Source of the DNA: Symbiodinium natans
Taxonomy: Eukaryota > Sar > Dinophyceae > Suessiales > Symbiodiniaceae
Assembly (NCBI GenBank): GCA_905221605.1
Contig: CAJNDS010002193.1
Coordinates: 507,301-571,300, forward strand
Direction: 5' to 3'
Length of the DNA stretch: 64,000 nt
The notes under the pieces were generated by a model. It was not told where the DNA came from. It saw nothing but the letters and a program-made list of their open reading frames with translations, and searched no databases. A program made the translations under genes and the position numbers. Positions 49,647-60,398 of the stretch are shown piece after piece. Within the stretch, counting starts at the first letter, position 1. Each line of letters opens with the position of its first letter.

Positions 49647-50562
49647 GCTTGGGGTTCGGGAAGGGGATGCGGGTGGCGGTGGGGGGAGGGAAGGAGTCCT
49701 GGGTGTAGGGCTTAGGGTTTAGGGTTCAGGGTTTAGGGCTCAGGGTTTAGGGCTTAGGGCTTAGGGTTTAGGGCTTAGGGTTTAGGGTTTAGTGCTTAGG
49801 GCGTACGAGCCCTAGCTAACTCTATAAATCCTAGAAATTATTAAAACGTCTTTGAACGCGTCTTTTTGAAAAGTCCTCTTCAATTGCAAGTGCTTTCAAA
49901 AAGTCTGAAAACAGTCTTCAAAAGGTTCTGAAGCGAGTCTTAAACGAAGCCTGGAAACAGTCTAGGAAAAGTCTAAAATACGTCTCGGGGAGAGTCTTTT
50001 TCTTAGACTTGTTGGAGACTTTTTTCGGACTTTTTCTAGACTTTTCCCAAGAAAAGTCCAAGAAAACTCTCCAAAAAGTCTAAAAAAAACTAAAGAAAAA
50101 GTCTAGAAAAAGTCTCGGGCAGAGTCTCCGGAGGGCAGTGGAGGTTGCCAGGAGACTCTCCCCGAGACTTATTTTAGACGTTGCCCAGACTTTGCTTAAG
50201 ACTCTCTTTAGGACATTTTGAAAACATTTGTTTTGACTTTCTGAAAGCCCTTGTGTTGAAGAGGACTTTTCAAACATACTTTTATAGACTTTTGAATAAT
50301 TTCCTTCGGCAAAAGTATTAACTATATACCAGCGACATAGCCCTATACCCTATACCCTACACCCTAAACCCTAAACCCTAAACCCTAAACCCTAAGCCCT
50401 AAACCCAAAACCTAAACCCTAAACCCTAAACCCTAAGCCCTAAACCCTAAACCCTAAACCCTAAACCCTAAGCCCTAAACCCTATACCCTAAACCCTAAA
50501 CCCTAAACCCTAAACCCTAAACCCTAAACCAACCCAGGGCTCCGGGTTTCGAACCTACACAG
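49647..50562. repeat. Intron with a 0.47-kb fold-back element and a long CCCTAAA array
   Basis: TTTAGGG/CTTAGGG (49704-49800), fold-back 49833-50304, and about 26 CCCTAAA/CCCTAAG units (50335-50530). Confidence 0.75.
49833..50304. mobile_element. Fold-back element with about 200-bp arms
   Basis: The left arm GAAATTATTAAAACGTCTTT...GAAAAGTCCTCTTCAA...GTCTCGGGGAGAGTCT is mirrored by the right arm AGACTCTCCCCGAGAC...TTGAAGAGGACTTTTC...TTTGAATAATTTCC. The spacer also contains short AGACTTTTT/AAAAAGTCT hairpins. No ORF. Confidence 0.85.
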
Positions 50563-50601
50563 GCGGCTGAGATCCTCGCTGCCCAGGCTTCCGGGAACCA
50601 G
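50563..50601 (+). CDS. Coiled-coil micro-exon (AAEILAAQASGNQ)
   Basis: 39 nt, phase 0-0; acceptor CACAG, donor CAG|GCCCCC. Homologue of 21255-21293. Confidence 0.7.
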
Positions 50602-52231
50602 GCCCCCCCGCACTCAGAGTGCCACCTTATCCGCGCTCAGGGCTTAGGGCTTAGGGCTTAGGGCTTAGGGCTTAGGGTTTAGGGTTTAGGGTTTAGGGTT
50701 TAGGGTTTAGGGTTTAGGGTTTAGGGTTTAGGGTTTAGGGTTTAGGTTTCTACCCTACATCCGCCTTTTTGTTTGTATTGTTCGTACTTGGACGTTTATC
50801 CTGGAATGCTGGAAGCCTCCGAGGCATACCCCGAAAATCCTTACTCAAGGCCGTATTGACCTTGAACCGTTGCGCCCTACAACCTTGAACCCCTACAACT
50901 CTTAGACCTTAAACCCTAAACCGCTGAAACCGTAAACCCTTATCCCCTATAGCCCTCCTGAACCCCCGAGACCCTCAAAACCCACAAGGCCCCCCCCCCC
51001 CCCCCCCCCCCCCCCCTGCCCTTCGCCGAAAGCCGCCCCCCCCCCCCCCCCCCCCCCAAAAAAAAAGCAATTCCGAGGTTCGGTCGGTTTAGGGCCAGGG
51101 TAGGCCCTGATTCCCTTTTTTTCAGGGTTTAGGTTCCCTTCTACGCCCCTTTCTATAAGGCGCCCTTAAAGGGTTCGGATGTGTGGGCCCTTCATTTCGG
51201 TAGGGTATATACGGGGTATCAAAAAAAAAGCGGGGTCCCGTTTAAGGGCCCATACGAAGGGACCATGTAACTGCCCTAAAGGTAGACGAGCCTTCAGCTT
51301 CCGATTGGTCACAAAATCCGTGCGCCCCGAAAGACCCCCGAGCCCTGCCTTTTGAGGAACCTGGGAGGGCTTATAGGGTTTAGGGTTTAGGGTTTAGGGT
51401 TTAGGGTCTAGGTTTATAGGGTCTAGAGGGTGTATAGTGGTTTACAAAGGTTTGTAGGGTTTGCAGAGCTCATGTTAATGTGGTTTATAGGGTCTAGAGG
51501 GAATAGTGGTTTACAAGGGTTTATAGGGTTGGCAGAGTTAATGTTAGTGTGGTTAAAAAGGGTTTGTAGGGTTGATAGGGTTTGTGAGGCTTACAGGGTT
51601 TATACGGTTTATGAGGTTCTGAAGGTTTAGGGGCCAGTTGGGTTGTAGGGTTGGTTTACAGGCAAGTCTGCCCACCCAACTGGGATATTTATTGTATTTA
51701 CGCGGGGGGGGGGGGGGTGCAAATACCTCTTGATGAGACAGACCTTGCTCTTTGAACCCTAAGTATGGGTCCTAAGGCCGAGAAACCCTAAACATCAAGC
51801 AAAGGCATATTTCTGATTTAAGGGTTTTGTGGGACTCCCTGGGAAGGGTTGCAGGGTTTGACGAAACCCAATCCCTAAGCGAACTAAACCCTGCAAACCC
51901 TGCAAGCCCTACATAGGGCTTCCCTAGAATCCCATTGGCCTTAAGTTGTACCAGGGATCCAACTATGATTTATGGAATCATGGAATATTCCCAACTCAAG
52001 CGCTTTTGGAGGTCTGCGTTAGCCGCATACTGAACCCCAAACGACTACTTGCTTCAGAACAGCCACATCAAAAAAAGAAGAAGTAACAATCACTTATATT
52101 ACCCTTATATGGAAGAATTTATACAAGATATAGATATTTCAGAGATCTTTCTATTTTTAATATGTACTTCTTTTTTTTTTGGGGGGGGGGGAGGTTCTTA
52201 AGTAAATAGCAGTACATGGAGCACGTATCAG
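50602..52231. repeat. Intron: arrays, poly-C, family-5-like element, tandem duplication
   Basis: TTTAGGG x15 (50636-50748), poly-C runs of about 26 and 22 (50990-51057), a family-5-like inverted pair (51160-51281), a 70-bp tandem duplication (GTGGTTTACAAAGGTTTGTA / GTGGTTTACAAGGGTTTATA, 51437-51560), unique DNA to 52231. Confidence 0.7.
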
Positions 52232-52291
52232 GTGGCCGAGTCGCTCGGGGCGAAGCTTGCCGCGTCGGAAGCGCACGCGGCGTCCCTGGAG
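52232..52291 (+). CDS. Coiled-coil micro-exon (VAESLGAKLAASEAHAASLE)
   Basis: 60 nt, phase 0-0; acceptor ATCAG, donor GAG|GTCACG (GT). 16 of 20 residues equal those of the exon at 21925. Confidence 0.75.
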
Positions 52292-53595
52292 GTCACGCCG
52301 TAAGCATCCCTAAACCCCAAACCCGAAACCCTAAACCCCAAACCCTACACCCTAAACCCTATAACCCTAAACCCTAAACCCTAAACCCTACACCCTAAAC
52401 CCTATACAAACCCCAACTTCGTGAGGCTGTGCGGGGGGCTTAGGGTGGGGGCAGGGGTTGGATTTTCGGGGCTTAGGAGCCGCTGAGAGGCTTCTACGGT
52501 CGGGCTTGGTGCTCCGGGACCCGGTGTCGGCTTAAACCCCAAGGGCCCACAGTGACCCTAAACCCTAAACCCTAAACCCTAAACCCTAAACCCTAAACCC
52601 TAAACCCTAAACCCTAACCCCTTAAGCCCCTCTCTCTCTCTCTCTTTCTCTTCCTCGCGTAGGGTTTACAGGGTTGAGAGTTATATACTGACATTTTACG
52701 ATATTTGCGCGTGTGCGTGTGGGTGTGGGTGTGGGTGTGTGTAAGTTCACATTCCAGGGAACGTTGTGCTGCGACATTTTGGTCCCACTCAGTCGCCTAG
52801 ACCCGAAACTAAACCCTAAACCCCCTATGTTACACCGCAAGGCCCTCAAGCCCACACAACAGCCTTGTATACACTCCTCGTCTCAAACCCCCCCAAAGCC
52901 CGCCATCCCCCCCAAAGCCCCCCGAAACCCTAAACCCTAAACCCTAGACCCTAGACCCTAAACCCGAAACCCTAAAACCTAAACCCCAAACCCCAAACCC
53001 TATAACCCAAACCCCAAACCCTCTAAACCCCCTAAACCCCCTAAACCCCCTAAACCCCCTAAACCCCTTAAACCCCCTAAACCCCCTAAACCCCCTAAAC
53101 CCCCTAAACCCCCTAAACCCCCTAAACCACCTAAACCCCCTAAACCCCCTAAACCTCCTAAACACCCCTAAACCCCCTAAACTCCCTAACACCCCTAAAC
53201 CCCCCTAAACCCCCTAAACCCCCTAAAACCCCCTAAAAACCCCCTAAACCCCCTAAACCCCCTAAACCCCCTAAACCCCCTAAACCCCCCCCTAAACCCC
53301 CTAAACCCCCTAAACCCCCCTAAACCCCCTAAACCCCCTAAACCCCCTAAACCCCCTAAATAAACCCCCTAAACCCCCTAAACCCCCTAAACCCCCTAAA
53401 CCCCCTAAACCCCCTAAACCCCCTAAACCCCCTAAACCCCCTAAACCCCCTAAACCCCCTAAACCCCCTAAACCCCCTAAACCCCCTAAACCCCCTAAAC
53501 CCCCTAACCCGAAACCCTAAACCCTAAACCCTAAACCCTAAACCCTAAACCCTAAACCCTAAGCCCTAAACCCTAAACCCTAAACCCTAAACCAG
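52292..53595. repeat. Intron dominated by CCCTAAA and CCCCCTAAA arrays
   Basis: CCCTAAA (52308-52410 and 52555-52620), a CT microsatellite (52628-52650), a GTGTGGGT stretch (52705-52742), the nonamer block (53018-53505) and plain CCCTAAA (53513-53592) up to the acceptor. Confidence 0.85.
53018..53505 (-). repeat. CCCCCTAAA nonamer array
   Basis: About 50 units, mostly CCCCCTAAA with some longer C-runs and a single interruption TAAATAAACC at 53357. It changes abruptly to heptamers at 53507. The minus-strand Gly-Phe-Arg ORF is the translation of this repeat. Confidence 0.9.
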
Positions 53596-53643
53596 GGCCG
53601 GATTTCCGACCTCGAAGCTCAGCTTGCAGCGGCCAGGGATGAG
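53596..53643 (+). CDS. Coiled-coil micro-exon (GRISDLEAQLAAARDE)
   Basis: 48 nt, phase 0-0; acceptor ACCAG, donor GAG|GCGATG. Confidence 0.7.
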
Positions 53644-54369
53644 GCGATGGAAGCTGCGGTTTCTAGTTGCCCTTATTCCCTTGTCTTTAGGGTTTAGGGT
53701 TTAGGGTTTAGGGTTTTGGGTTTAGGGTTTAGGGTTTAGGGTTTTGGGTTTAGGGTTTTGGGTTTTGGGTTTTGGGTTGAGCCTCCCTTCAAAAGTGTAT
53801 CCTGCTTCATTCCTAGGTTACTCTTGGGTCTAGGTTTAGAAGTTTTCGGGCCTTTGGGGTTCCATTTAGGGGTTGGCGGTCGAGGGCTTCTAGGGGTAAG
53901 GGTTGGGTTTTGGGTTTTGGGGTTGAAGGTTCAGTCATTTTAGGATGCTTGGGGCGCAGGATTTTCTGTAAACGGGGCCCAAAAAACTCCTTATGCTTAG
54001 GTTTCGGGTTCCCGGCTTAGGTAGCCGAAGATTCTATCTATAGTGGTGGAGTTTATAAACGGGATCATGTCCGGTCTGAGTTTCAGGGTTCAGAGTTTTG
54101 AGGGTGTCGGGGTCAATGGGTGCTTAACCCAAGGTCTCCAAGTATTTACTTCACCCCCTACATTAGGGTTTAGGGTTTAGGGTTTAGGGTTTAGGGTTCA
54201 GGGTTTAGCGTTTAGGGTTTAGGGTTGAAACCCTAAACCCTAAACGCTAAACCCTAAACCCTAAACCCTAAACCCTAAACCCTAAACACCTTGAAAGCTT
54301 TGTCTTTCTCAGGGGGGGCACTTGGGGACCGGGACGAAGCAAAACCCAAAGCAAACTCGGACCCATGAG
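53644..54369. repeat. Intron with G-arrays and a telomeric palindrome
   Basis: TTTAGGG/TTTTGGG (53688-53780), unique DNA 53790-54160, palindrome 54164-54286. Confidence 0.75.
54164..54286. repeat. Perfectly mirrored telomeric palindrome with shared variant unit
   Basis: TTTAGGG units containing TTTAGCG (54204-54210) are followed after 54227 by CCCTAAA units containing CGCTAAA (54245-54251) at the mirrored position. Confidence 0.9.
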
Positions 54370-54408
54370 GCGCAATCCGAAAGCCGGCGTCGGGATGACA
54401 AAGAGCAG
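54370..54408 (+). CDS. Coiled-coil micro-exon (AQSESRRRDDKEQ)
   Basis: 39 nt, phase 0-0; acceptor ATGAG, donor CAG|GCCTTA. More charged than the others; related to 25403-25450. Confidence 0.5.
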
Positions 54409-55155
54409 GCCTTACAGGCTGGAGCCGTGCGGGTTCACCAGGGTTTAGGGTTTAGGGTTTGGGGTTTCAGCGTTTAGTGTTTAGGGTTTGGGGTATAGGC
54501 TTCAGGGCTCATATAGGGGATTGTTTACGGCAAATTGTTGGGCCCTTTTTGAGAATAACAGCGAGCGCCCCACCCCCTCGCACGCCAAGCCCTAAGCACA
54601 CCTCTCCCTCGAATCATCCTGACATCCTGGCTAAACCCTGCCAGTCCTGGCCTAGAAAGCCTCTCAAAATCCCGAAAGTCCTGTAAGCACCATAAACCCC
54701 ACAGACCTGTACACCAAATAGGCCCTTTCAGTAGCCTATAAACCTTGCGAAGCCTCTAAATACTCATAAACCCTATATACCCTGTAAACGCTGCAAACCC
54801 AAACATATCCTCTATATCTATATATATATAGAGAGAGAGAGAGCATATATATATATATATATATATAGCATATAAACAGCCTTGTACATATATACACACA
54901 TCGTATATAGTAACATGTAGTATAAGGCATACAGCATACATCATATCGTAGTATATTCGATTATAGTACCTTTCAGTGTGCACTTGCTCTCTGAGCTTGA
55001 GTTTGCTATAGTACCTTTCAGTATCAAGTATCTTATATGTTGGTAAGTTGCGTAATCTCATACTATAGTATACACAGCATGTATCCTCCAAACCCTGCAC
55101 CCTAAACCCTAAACCCTAAACCCTTAAACTTTGAGCCAGCGGAGACCGCATGTAG
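54409..55155. other. Intron with AT/GA microsatellite
   Basis: TTTAGGG/TTTGGGG (54441-54495), unique DNA, AT and GA runs (54815-54870), a CTATAGTACCTTTCAGT direct repeat (54963/55006), CCCTAAA 55098-55125. Confidence 0.6.
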
Positions 55156-55203
55156 GCCAAGTCTTCGGATCTCGAAGCCCAGCTTGCGGCGGCGAGGGAG
55201 CAG
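55156..55203 (+). CDS. Coiled-coil micro-exon (AKSSDLEAQLAAAREQ)
   Basis: 48 nt, phase 0-0; acceptor TGTAG, donor CAG|GCATAG. Confidence 0.7.
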
Positions 55204-55469
55204 GCATAGGGGTTGAGGGTTTAGGGTTTAGGGTGTAGGGTTTCAGGGCCGGGGATTGGGGGGGCGGGGGGTTCCCAAAATAGCCCTTCGATTTTTTTGG
55301 GGGGAGGGAGGGGTAGGGGGGGGTGAAATTAAGCATTTTGTTTGAAGATGGGGTATACGCAGGTGGGTCCACGTCAAGGTTTTGGTGAGCTTGTTGGGTT
55401 TCGGGTTTACGGTTCGTAGTGTGTGCTAGGGAATCTGGAATTGGGGAGTGCGGTCAGGAGAACTCGTAA

Positions 55470-55815
55470 GTGTTCGGGGAGGCCCAGCGAAAAGCTCTCG
55501 ACCCTGAGCCCCCTCGATTATCTGGCCACAAGCCACCCACTCACTCTGACAAACCAGCGGTGGACCTGACCATGTTCCACGGTCGATGGCAAATCGTGTT
55601 GGACCTTAAGCAGCTTCAGTCCTGTGATATGGCGCCGTGCAGACCATGCAAATCTTTTCGGGCAGTCGAACACCTGTCGCAGAACCGGAAGCAACGACAC
55701 CACAACAGCTTAAGCAGGACCTTGAGAAACCAGCTAGGAGGTTGCACCCTGAGTGTGGCCCGTCGCCCCGACAACCACCAACACCCTGGACTGCAAGGAT
55801 TCTGGCGGAGCGGGT
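55470..55815 (+). CDS. Unidentified open stretch (low confidence)
   Basis: Two overlapping + frames are open over about 300 bp, outside telomeric repeats. One contains QQLKQDLEKPARRL, which resembles the coiled-coil exons; the other begins EAQRKALDPEPP after GGGAG. No family was recognised and frames conflict. It could hold one or two longer exons of the coiled-coil gene, or be chance. Confidence 0.2.
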
Positions 55816-55820
55816 TTATA

Positions 55821-55949
55821 CTTTGGGGTTCATGGTACTTATTAACCAATTATAACTGTACTTATAACCCGCTTAAAAGCCCCTGCAAGATTACAAGGAC
55901 AGTTATAAGTACAGCGACAATTGGTAAATAAGTACCATGAACCTCCCAG
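55821..55949. mobile_element. Family-2 inverted-repeat element
   Basis: GGGTTCATGGTACTTATTAA and ACCAATTATAACTGTACTTA at the left; TAAGTACCATGAACCTCCCA at the right. About 129 bp. Confidence 0.9.
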
Positions 55950-56610
55950 TAGTGCTCAGGGCTTGCGGCCCAGGGTTGGTTCAAGAGTTGGCCCTGCCAA
56001 GTCATTCCCTACGCTCATGCACCGCGTCAATTCGCACGTCCTTCACCCTAAACCCAAAACTGTTCTCTCCGAAGACTGGGACCCACAGTGGCCCCAATTT
56101 CCCTTTTTTTGGGGTTTAGATTCCCCAAAAAGCCAATTTGAACCAAGAAGGGCACCCTTTTTATTCCTAGGCTACTCTTGGGTCGCCCTAACACCTAAAC
56201 CCTACACCCTTAAAAACTACCCCCCCATATAAACCAAAAAAGGAGCACCCTTGTTATTCCAAAGTTACTCTTGGGCCGAGGAAAAGGTTGAGGCCCTTCA
56301 TGCCGGGGGTTTTGGGGCTTAGGGTTCAGAATTTAGGGTTTAGGGTTTAGGGTTGGTTTATAAGGTTTAGGACTCCCAGGATCAGAGTTTGCTGGTTGTT
56401 CCAGCACTGTTTCCCCTGCTGGGCGCAGTTGAGAGTGTGGTTCCTCCCACTTCGGACACCACAAAAATGGCGACCCTGAACCCTGAAAATCCCTCAAGTT
56501 CCGACAAACAACCGCCTAAAACTTTCAGCCCAAACAGCCCTAAAATCTCTAAAATTCCCAACCTTAAATGCTCTTGTAAGCCCTAACAACTCTACAAGTA
56601 AGAGAAGCAG

Positions 56611-56649
56611 GTCGCCACGCACCAAACAGCACAGGTCTCCGGCAACCAG
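56611..56649 (+). CDS. Coiled-coil micro-exon (VATHQTAQVSGNQ)
   Basis: 39 nt, phase 0-0; acceptor AGCAG, donor CAG|GCCCAG. Third SGNQ-type exon; a TTTAGGG array begins 6 nt after the donor. Confidence 0.65.
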
Positions 56650-57903
56650 GCCCAGGGTTTAGGGGTTTGGGGGGTTTAGGGTTTAGGGTTTAGGGTTTGG
56701 GGTTTGGGGTTTGGGGTTTAGGGTTTGGGTTAAGGGCAAATGGAGCTTAGTCAGGGCTTCGGGCGTCTAGGGCGTCTTGGGGTTGAGGGTTTAGGGGCCC
56801 AGGCGGCTTGTCTGCTTTGTTTCAGTCATCTGAAGAAAGCACAGATTTGCGGTTGCGGGGCTGGGGGGGGGGGGTGAGGGGCGTGGGGGTGGGGACCGAA
56901 AGCCCTAAACCCTAAACCCTAAACCCTAAACCCTAAGCCCTAAGCCCTAAACCCTAAACCCTAAACCCTCTTGGTCCTAGAGTAAGGACTCCTGGGATGC
57001 CTGGGGGGTATGTCAGAAAGCTAGGGGGTCTCTCTGTCTTGGAGGAACTTCCCGTGTGTGCTTTACTTGAGGAAGTCTGCAGATCATGCCAGAATCTCAG
57101 AAGGACGCAGCACCTTGCCCGGATCTACTCTAAACCCTGCCTGAATGGTTTAGGGTTTAAGTTTAGGGTTTAGGATTTGGGGTTTGGGGTTTAGGGTTTA
57201 GGGTCTGGGGTTTCGGGTTTGGGATTTGGGGTTTGAGGTTTAGTCATACGTCCACCTGAGGAATGTGCCCACCGCAAGCGATGACGCCCGGGACTTCGGA
57301 GCACCACTCCCTGGCTCAATGCTTGGCTCCGATCCTCACAATCCAGCACCTAGACCTTACCCCTGAGGCACGAGATCGCCGCGGGGCTCCGACGTCACAT
57401 CAAGCTCCAGCAGCGCTAGCAGCACCGACGACGAACCTTAACTCGTACACGCTGAACACCCTGAAGCCCTAAACCCTGAACCCTCTCAAACCCTAACCCC
57501 TAAAACTCCCGCCAGCCTTGCGCTCCCTCAAACCCTAAACCCCCACAAGCCCTAAAACCCCTGAAGCCCTAAACCCTAAACTCCTCATCCATTGTTTCTT
57601 GCTTGCTACTGTAGGGGGATCCGAAGTATGGGCCCTTCATTTGTGTCCCTTGTGGTACAATCCTTATATGTACACTATGATTCAAGGAGGGCCACACTGC
57701 GGATCCCTATGAACAGGGGTAAGGAACCACACAAAGGGCCTATGGATCCGACCTGAACCGTAAACCCTAGCCCCGAGACTCAGACCTAAACCCTAAACCC
57801 TAAACCCTAAACCCTAAACCCTAAACCCTAAACCCTAAACTTGGCCCTAAACCCACACACAAAGGGGCCCATGGTTTCCGACCTTCGATGCTGCCGGCCA
57901 CAG
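56650..57903. repeat. Intron with arrays and inverted-repeat element
   Basis: TTTAGGG/TTTGGGG (56654-56730, 57150-57245), CCCTAAA (56905-56970, 57785-57840), an element with GGATCCGAAGTATGGGCCC (57616) inverted at GGGCCTATGGATCCGA (57740), unique DNA 57245-57460. Confidence 0.65.
57616..57755. mobile_element. Family-5-like inverted-repeat element
   Basis: GGATCC..A...GGGCCCTT at the left and AAAGGGCCTATGGATCC at the right; about 140 bp. Confidence 0.65.
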
Positions 57904-57963
57904 GTTGCCGAGCAGCTGCAGGGGCAGCTTCGGGCGTCCGAGAAGCGCTGCGCCGACTTGGAG
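57904..57963 (+). CDS. Coiled-coil micro-exon (VAEQLQGQLRASEKRCADLE)
   Basis: 60 nt, phase 0-0; acceptor CACAG, donor GAG|GCCCCT. Clear heptad repeats. Confidence 0.75.
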
Positions 57964-59026
57964 GCCCCTTTTTGGGGGGGTTTAGGGTTTAGGGTTAGGG
58001 TTTAGGGTTTAGGGTTTAGGGTTTAGGGTTTAGGGTTTAGGGTTTAGGGTTTAGGGTTTAGGGTTTAGGGTTTAGGGTTTCGGGTTTCGGGTTAGGGTTT
58101 AGGGTTTGGGTTTTTTGTTTTTTCTTGTTTTGTAGTTGTTCTTTTGTTTTTTGGGGTGGGGGGGGGGGGGTAAGGTTGTAGGGTTTATAGGGTGTTTATG
58201 GCGGTTTTTGTAGGTTTCTGACAGTTTTTTTTTTACGGTTTGTTTATAGGGTTTCTATAGGGCGTGTGAAGCGTTTTTTCGGTTTTTTTGTTTTTACGGT
58301 TTTGAATAGGTGTGTAGGTTTTGTATAGGTGTCTTTCAGGGTTTTGGGGTTTGGGTTTTGGAGTATAAGGCTTGGGGTTCAGGGTTTGTGTTTTGGAGTT
58401 TCGGGTTTAGGGTTTATAGGGTTTTGGAGTTTAGTGTTTGGGGTTGAATTAGGGTTTAGGGTTTGGGGTATGGGATTAGGGTTTGGGGTTTAGGGCTCAG
58501 GGGTTAGGGTTCGGGGTTTTGGGTTTAGGGTGTGGGGTTTGGGGTTAAGGGCTGAGGGGAATGCGTGAAAATCGGGGCTTTGCCAAGGGTCTTTGATTGG
58601 TATGTTCGTACGGTCCGGACTCTTAGGACAGCAATGATATTGCTTTGGATGTAATGAGTCTAATGTTTTCTGGTGATTTGATAACTCTAGCTCCTCCCCC
58701 CTACCAAATGTAAACCCTGAAGCCCTAAACCCCAAAACCCCAAGCCCGAACAACCTGAAACTAGACGCGAAGCACTTCCACCAAGTGCGGGCAGCCCTTA
58801 GCCCCTCTTGACGATGCAAAACGCCGTCGCCCTTGTCTACTCCAAAGGCGACACGGTCAGCTACAATGAGGGTCTTGGGCGAGCAAGCTGGTTTAGGTTT
58901 CAGGTGGGGGCGGGGGGCCCCGGGATCACATATATGCATATATGAATTAATTAATAAGTTATTTAATGAATTACTTACTTAATTAATTACTATTTGCTTA
59001 TTCATTTATACTCATGCCCCCTTCAG
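57964..59026. repeat. Intron: long TTTAGGG array, T-rich and degenerate G-rich DNA
   Basis: About 17 TTTAGGG units (57979-58110), T-rich DNA with poly-G (58110-58330), TTTGGGG/TTTAGGG mixtures (58340-58560), unique DNA, an AATT-rich run (58940-59010). Confidence 0.7.
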
Positions 59027-59083
59027 TCCGACAAGCTGCAGCTCCTGGAGAAGCTAAGGGCTCACGAGGAGGCGGCGGGAAAG
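59027..59083 (+). CDS. Coiled-coil micro-exon (SDKLQLLEKLRAHEEAAGK), GT donor
   Basis: 57 nt, phase 0-0; acceptor TTCAG, donor AAG|GTGGTA. Confidence 0.7.
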
Positions 59084-59897
59084 GTGGTAGGGTCCAGGGT
59101 TTGCAGTGGGCTTCCAGCAGGTGTTGTGTTATATCTTTTTTGTTTGGTTGTGTGCAGGTGACTGGGAAAGGGAAGTTATGGTTTTTAAGGGTTTTGGGTT
59201 TCGGTTTGACCTACCCCCAAAGCACCTTTGGTAAAGGCCGCGAAGTTCCGCAATGTGCCTGGCTTGGCTGGTGTAGCTGCTACAAGGCTCAAGCCAGGGA
59301 GCGCAGATACGCCAGGAGCAAGAATCCCTCTCGCTTAGAATATGGATCCTAAACCCTGGACCTTGAATTCTACAAAGAAGCTTATGTCTTGTGCAATGTA
59401 AGTTTATGTACACGGTCCTTGTGGGTTGACTGGAGGAGGTGGGAAGGCTAAAACTCTATGCCCTGAGCCTCCTAATTATCCGACAAAATCTCATCTAGGG
59501 TTAAGTTGCATCCCTTCAAGAAGCGACGCACAGCCAGAATACGTCGAATGTGTCGCACGGCCCTTGTACTGCTAGAGCCGACGCCCGGTCGTCTGAAAAC
59601 TCAGCACGGAACCTTTGTTTTCGTTGCAGACTCACGCCTTGGGATAGCGTCCTGCAATCCCTAATCCCTTCGCCTTCCCGAATCGTGGTAGCTGAAGCGT
59701 TGGGAGGTTGGGATTCACTGCCCAGAAGGGCTACAGAATGATGCGGCATGCTAGGCCCCAAAGCTGTAGTTGCTTTGAATGCTTCAGTTCATTGTGCCTC
59801 TAAGCCCTAAGCCTTAAACCTTACACCGCTTAAACCTTAAGCCTTACAACCCCTACACCCCTAAATCCTAAGCCCTCAGGCTTTGGGCACGGCTCAG
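59084..59897. other. Repeat-poor intron stretch
   Basis: Mostly unique DNA with short ORFs on both strands and no motif. The family-typical heptamers are nearly absent from 59090 to 59790; decayed CCTAAG/CCTTAA repeats 59800-59880. A repeat-poor block like this is unusual here and may hide unrecognised exons. Confidence 0.5.
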
Positions 59898-59918
59898 CAG
59901 AGATGTGCCGAGTTGGAG
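59898..59918 (+). CDS. Coiled-coil micro-exon, partial (QRCAELE)
   Basis: 21 nt, phase 0-0; acceptor CTCAG, donor GAG|GCCCCT. Matches the end of 57904-57963 (KRCADLE) and may begin further upstream (ACGGCTCAG). Confidence 0.45.
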
Positions 59919-60398
59919 GCCCCTCCGCCTGACCCCCCCTGTTTGGGGGGCCCTTTCTTTAGCGCCTAAGCAGCTACGACACAGCACCTCCTATACTAGG
60001 ACGGGGAGTACTCCCTTTTTTCCTTTTTTTAGGGGTTGGGGTTCCCAAGGAAACCCCCAAAACCAAAAAGGCTACCCTTTTCATTCCTACGTTACTCCCG
60101 GGTCTAGTATATGTCTAGAATGTATTTGGGGGGGGAGGGGGGGGAATCTGGGGTTCATGTAAGGGGCAGGGCATGAAGCGGGGTATACCCGCCAGTTTGT
60201 TTTGCACAACCTGGCTTAAACCTTAAACCCTAGAAGCCCTAGAAGCTCTACAAACCCTGTAAACCCTTTTTAAGCCCTATAGACCCTAAACCCTATAAAC
60301 CCTAAACCCCGTAAGCCCCAAATCCTAACCCCGGGAGCGGAGGCGAACCCTGGAACCCTGATGATCCGAAAGCCCTAGTGCCCTTGAAGCCCTAAAAC

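Larger units (their letters stand above)
55204..56610. other. Intron with family-2 element and unexplained open frames
   Basis: TTTAGGG 55217-55245, mixed unique DNA, possible coding sequence at 55470-55815 (listed separately), family-2 element 55821-55949, a duplicated CCAAAAAGG...GCACCC(T)TT motif with TTACTCTTGGG (56129-56275), TTTAGGG 56320-56355. Confidence 0.55.

Noticed and set aside
52944-53192. Minus-strand ORF of Gly-Phe-Arg repeats
   Set aside because: It is the CCCCCTAAA nonamer read in one frame, since a 9-bp unit never meets a stop there.
58490-58939. Minus-strand ORF of 149 codons
   Set aside because: Its first half is TTTGGGG/TTTAGGG-derived and the rest shows no domain; all supported genes are on the other strand.
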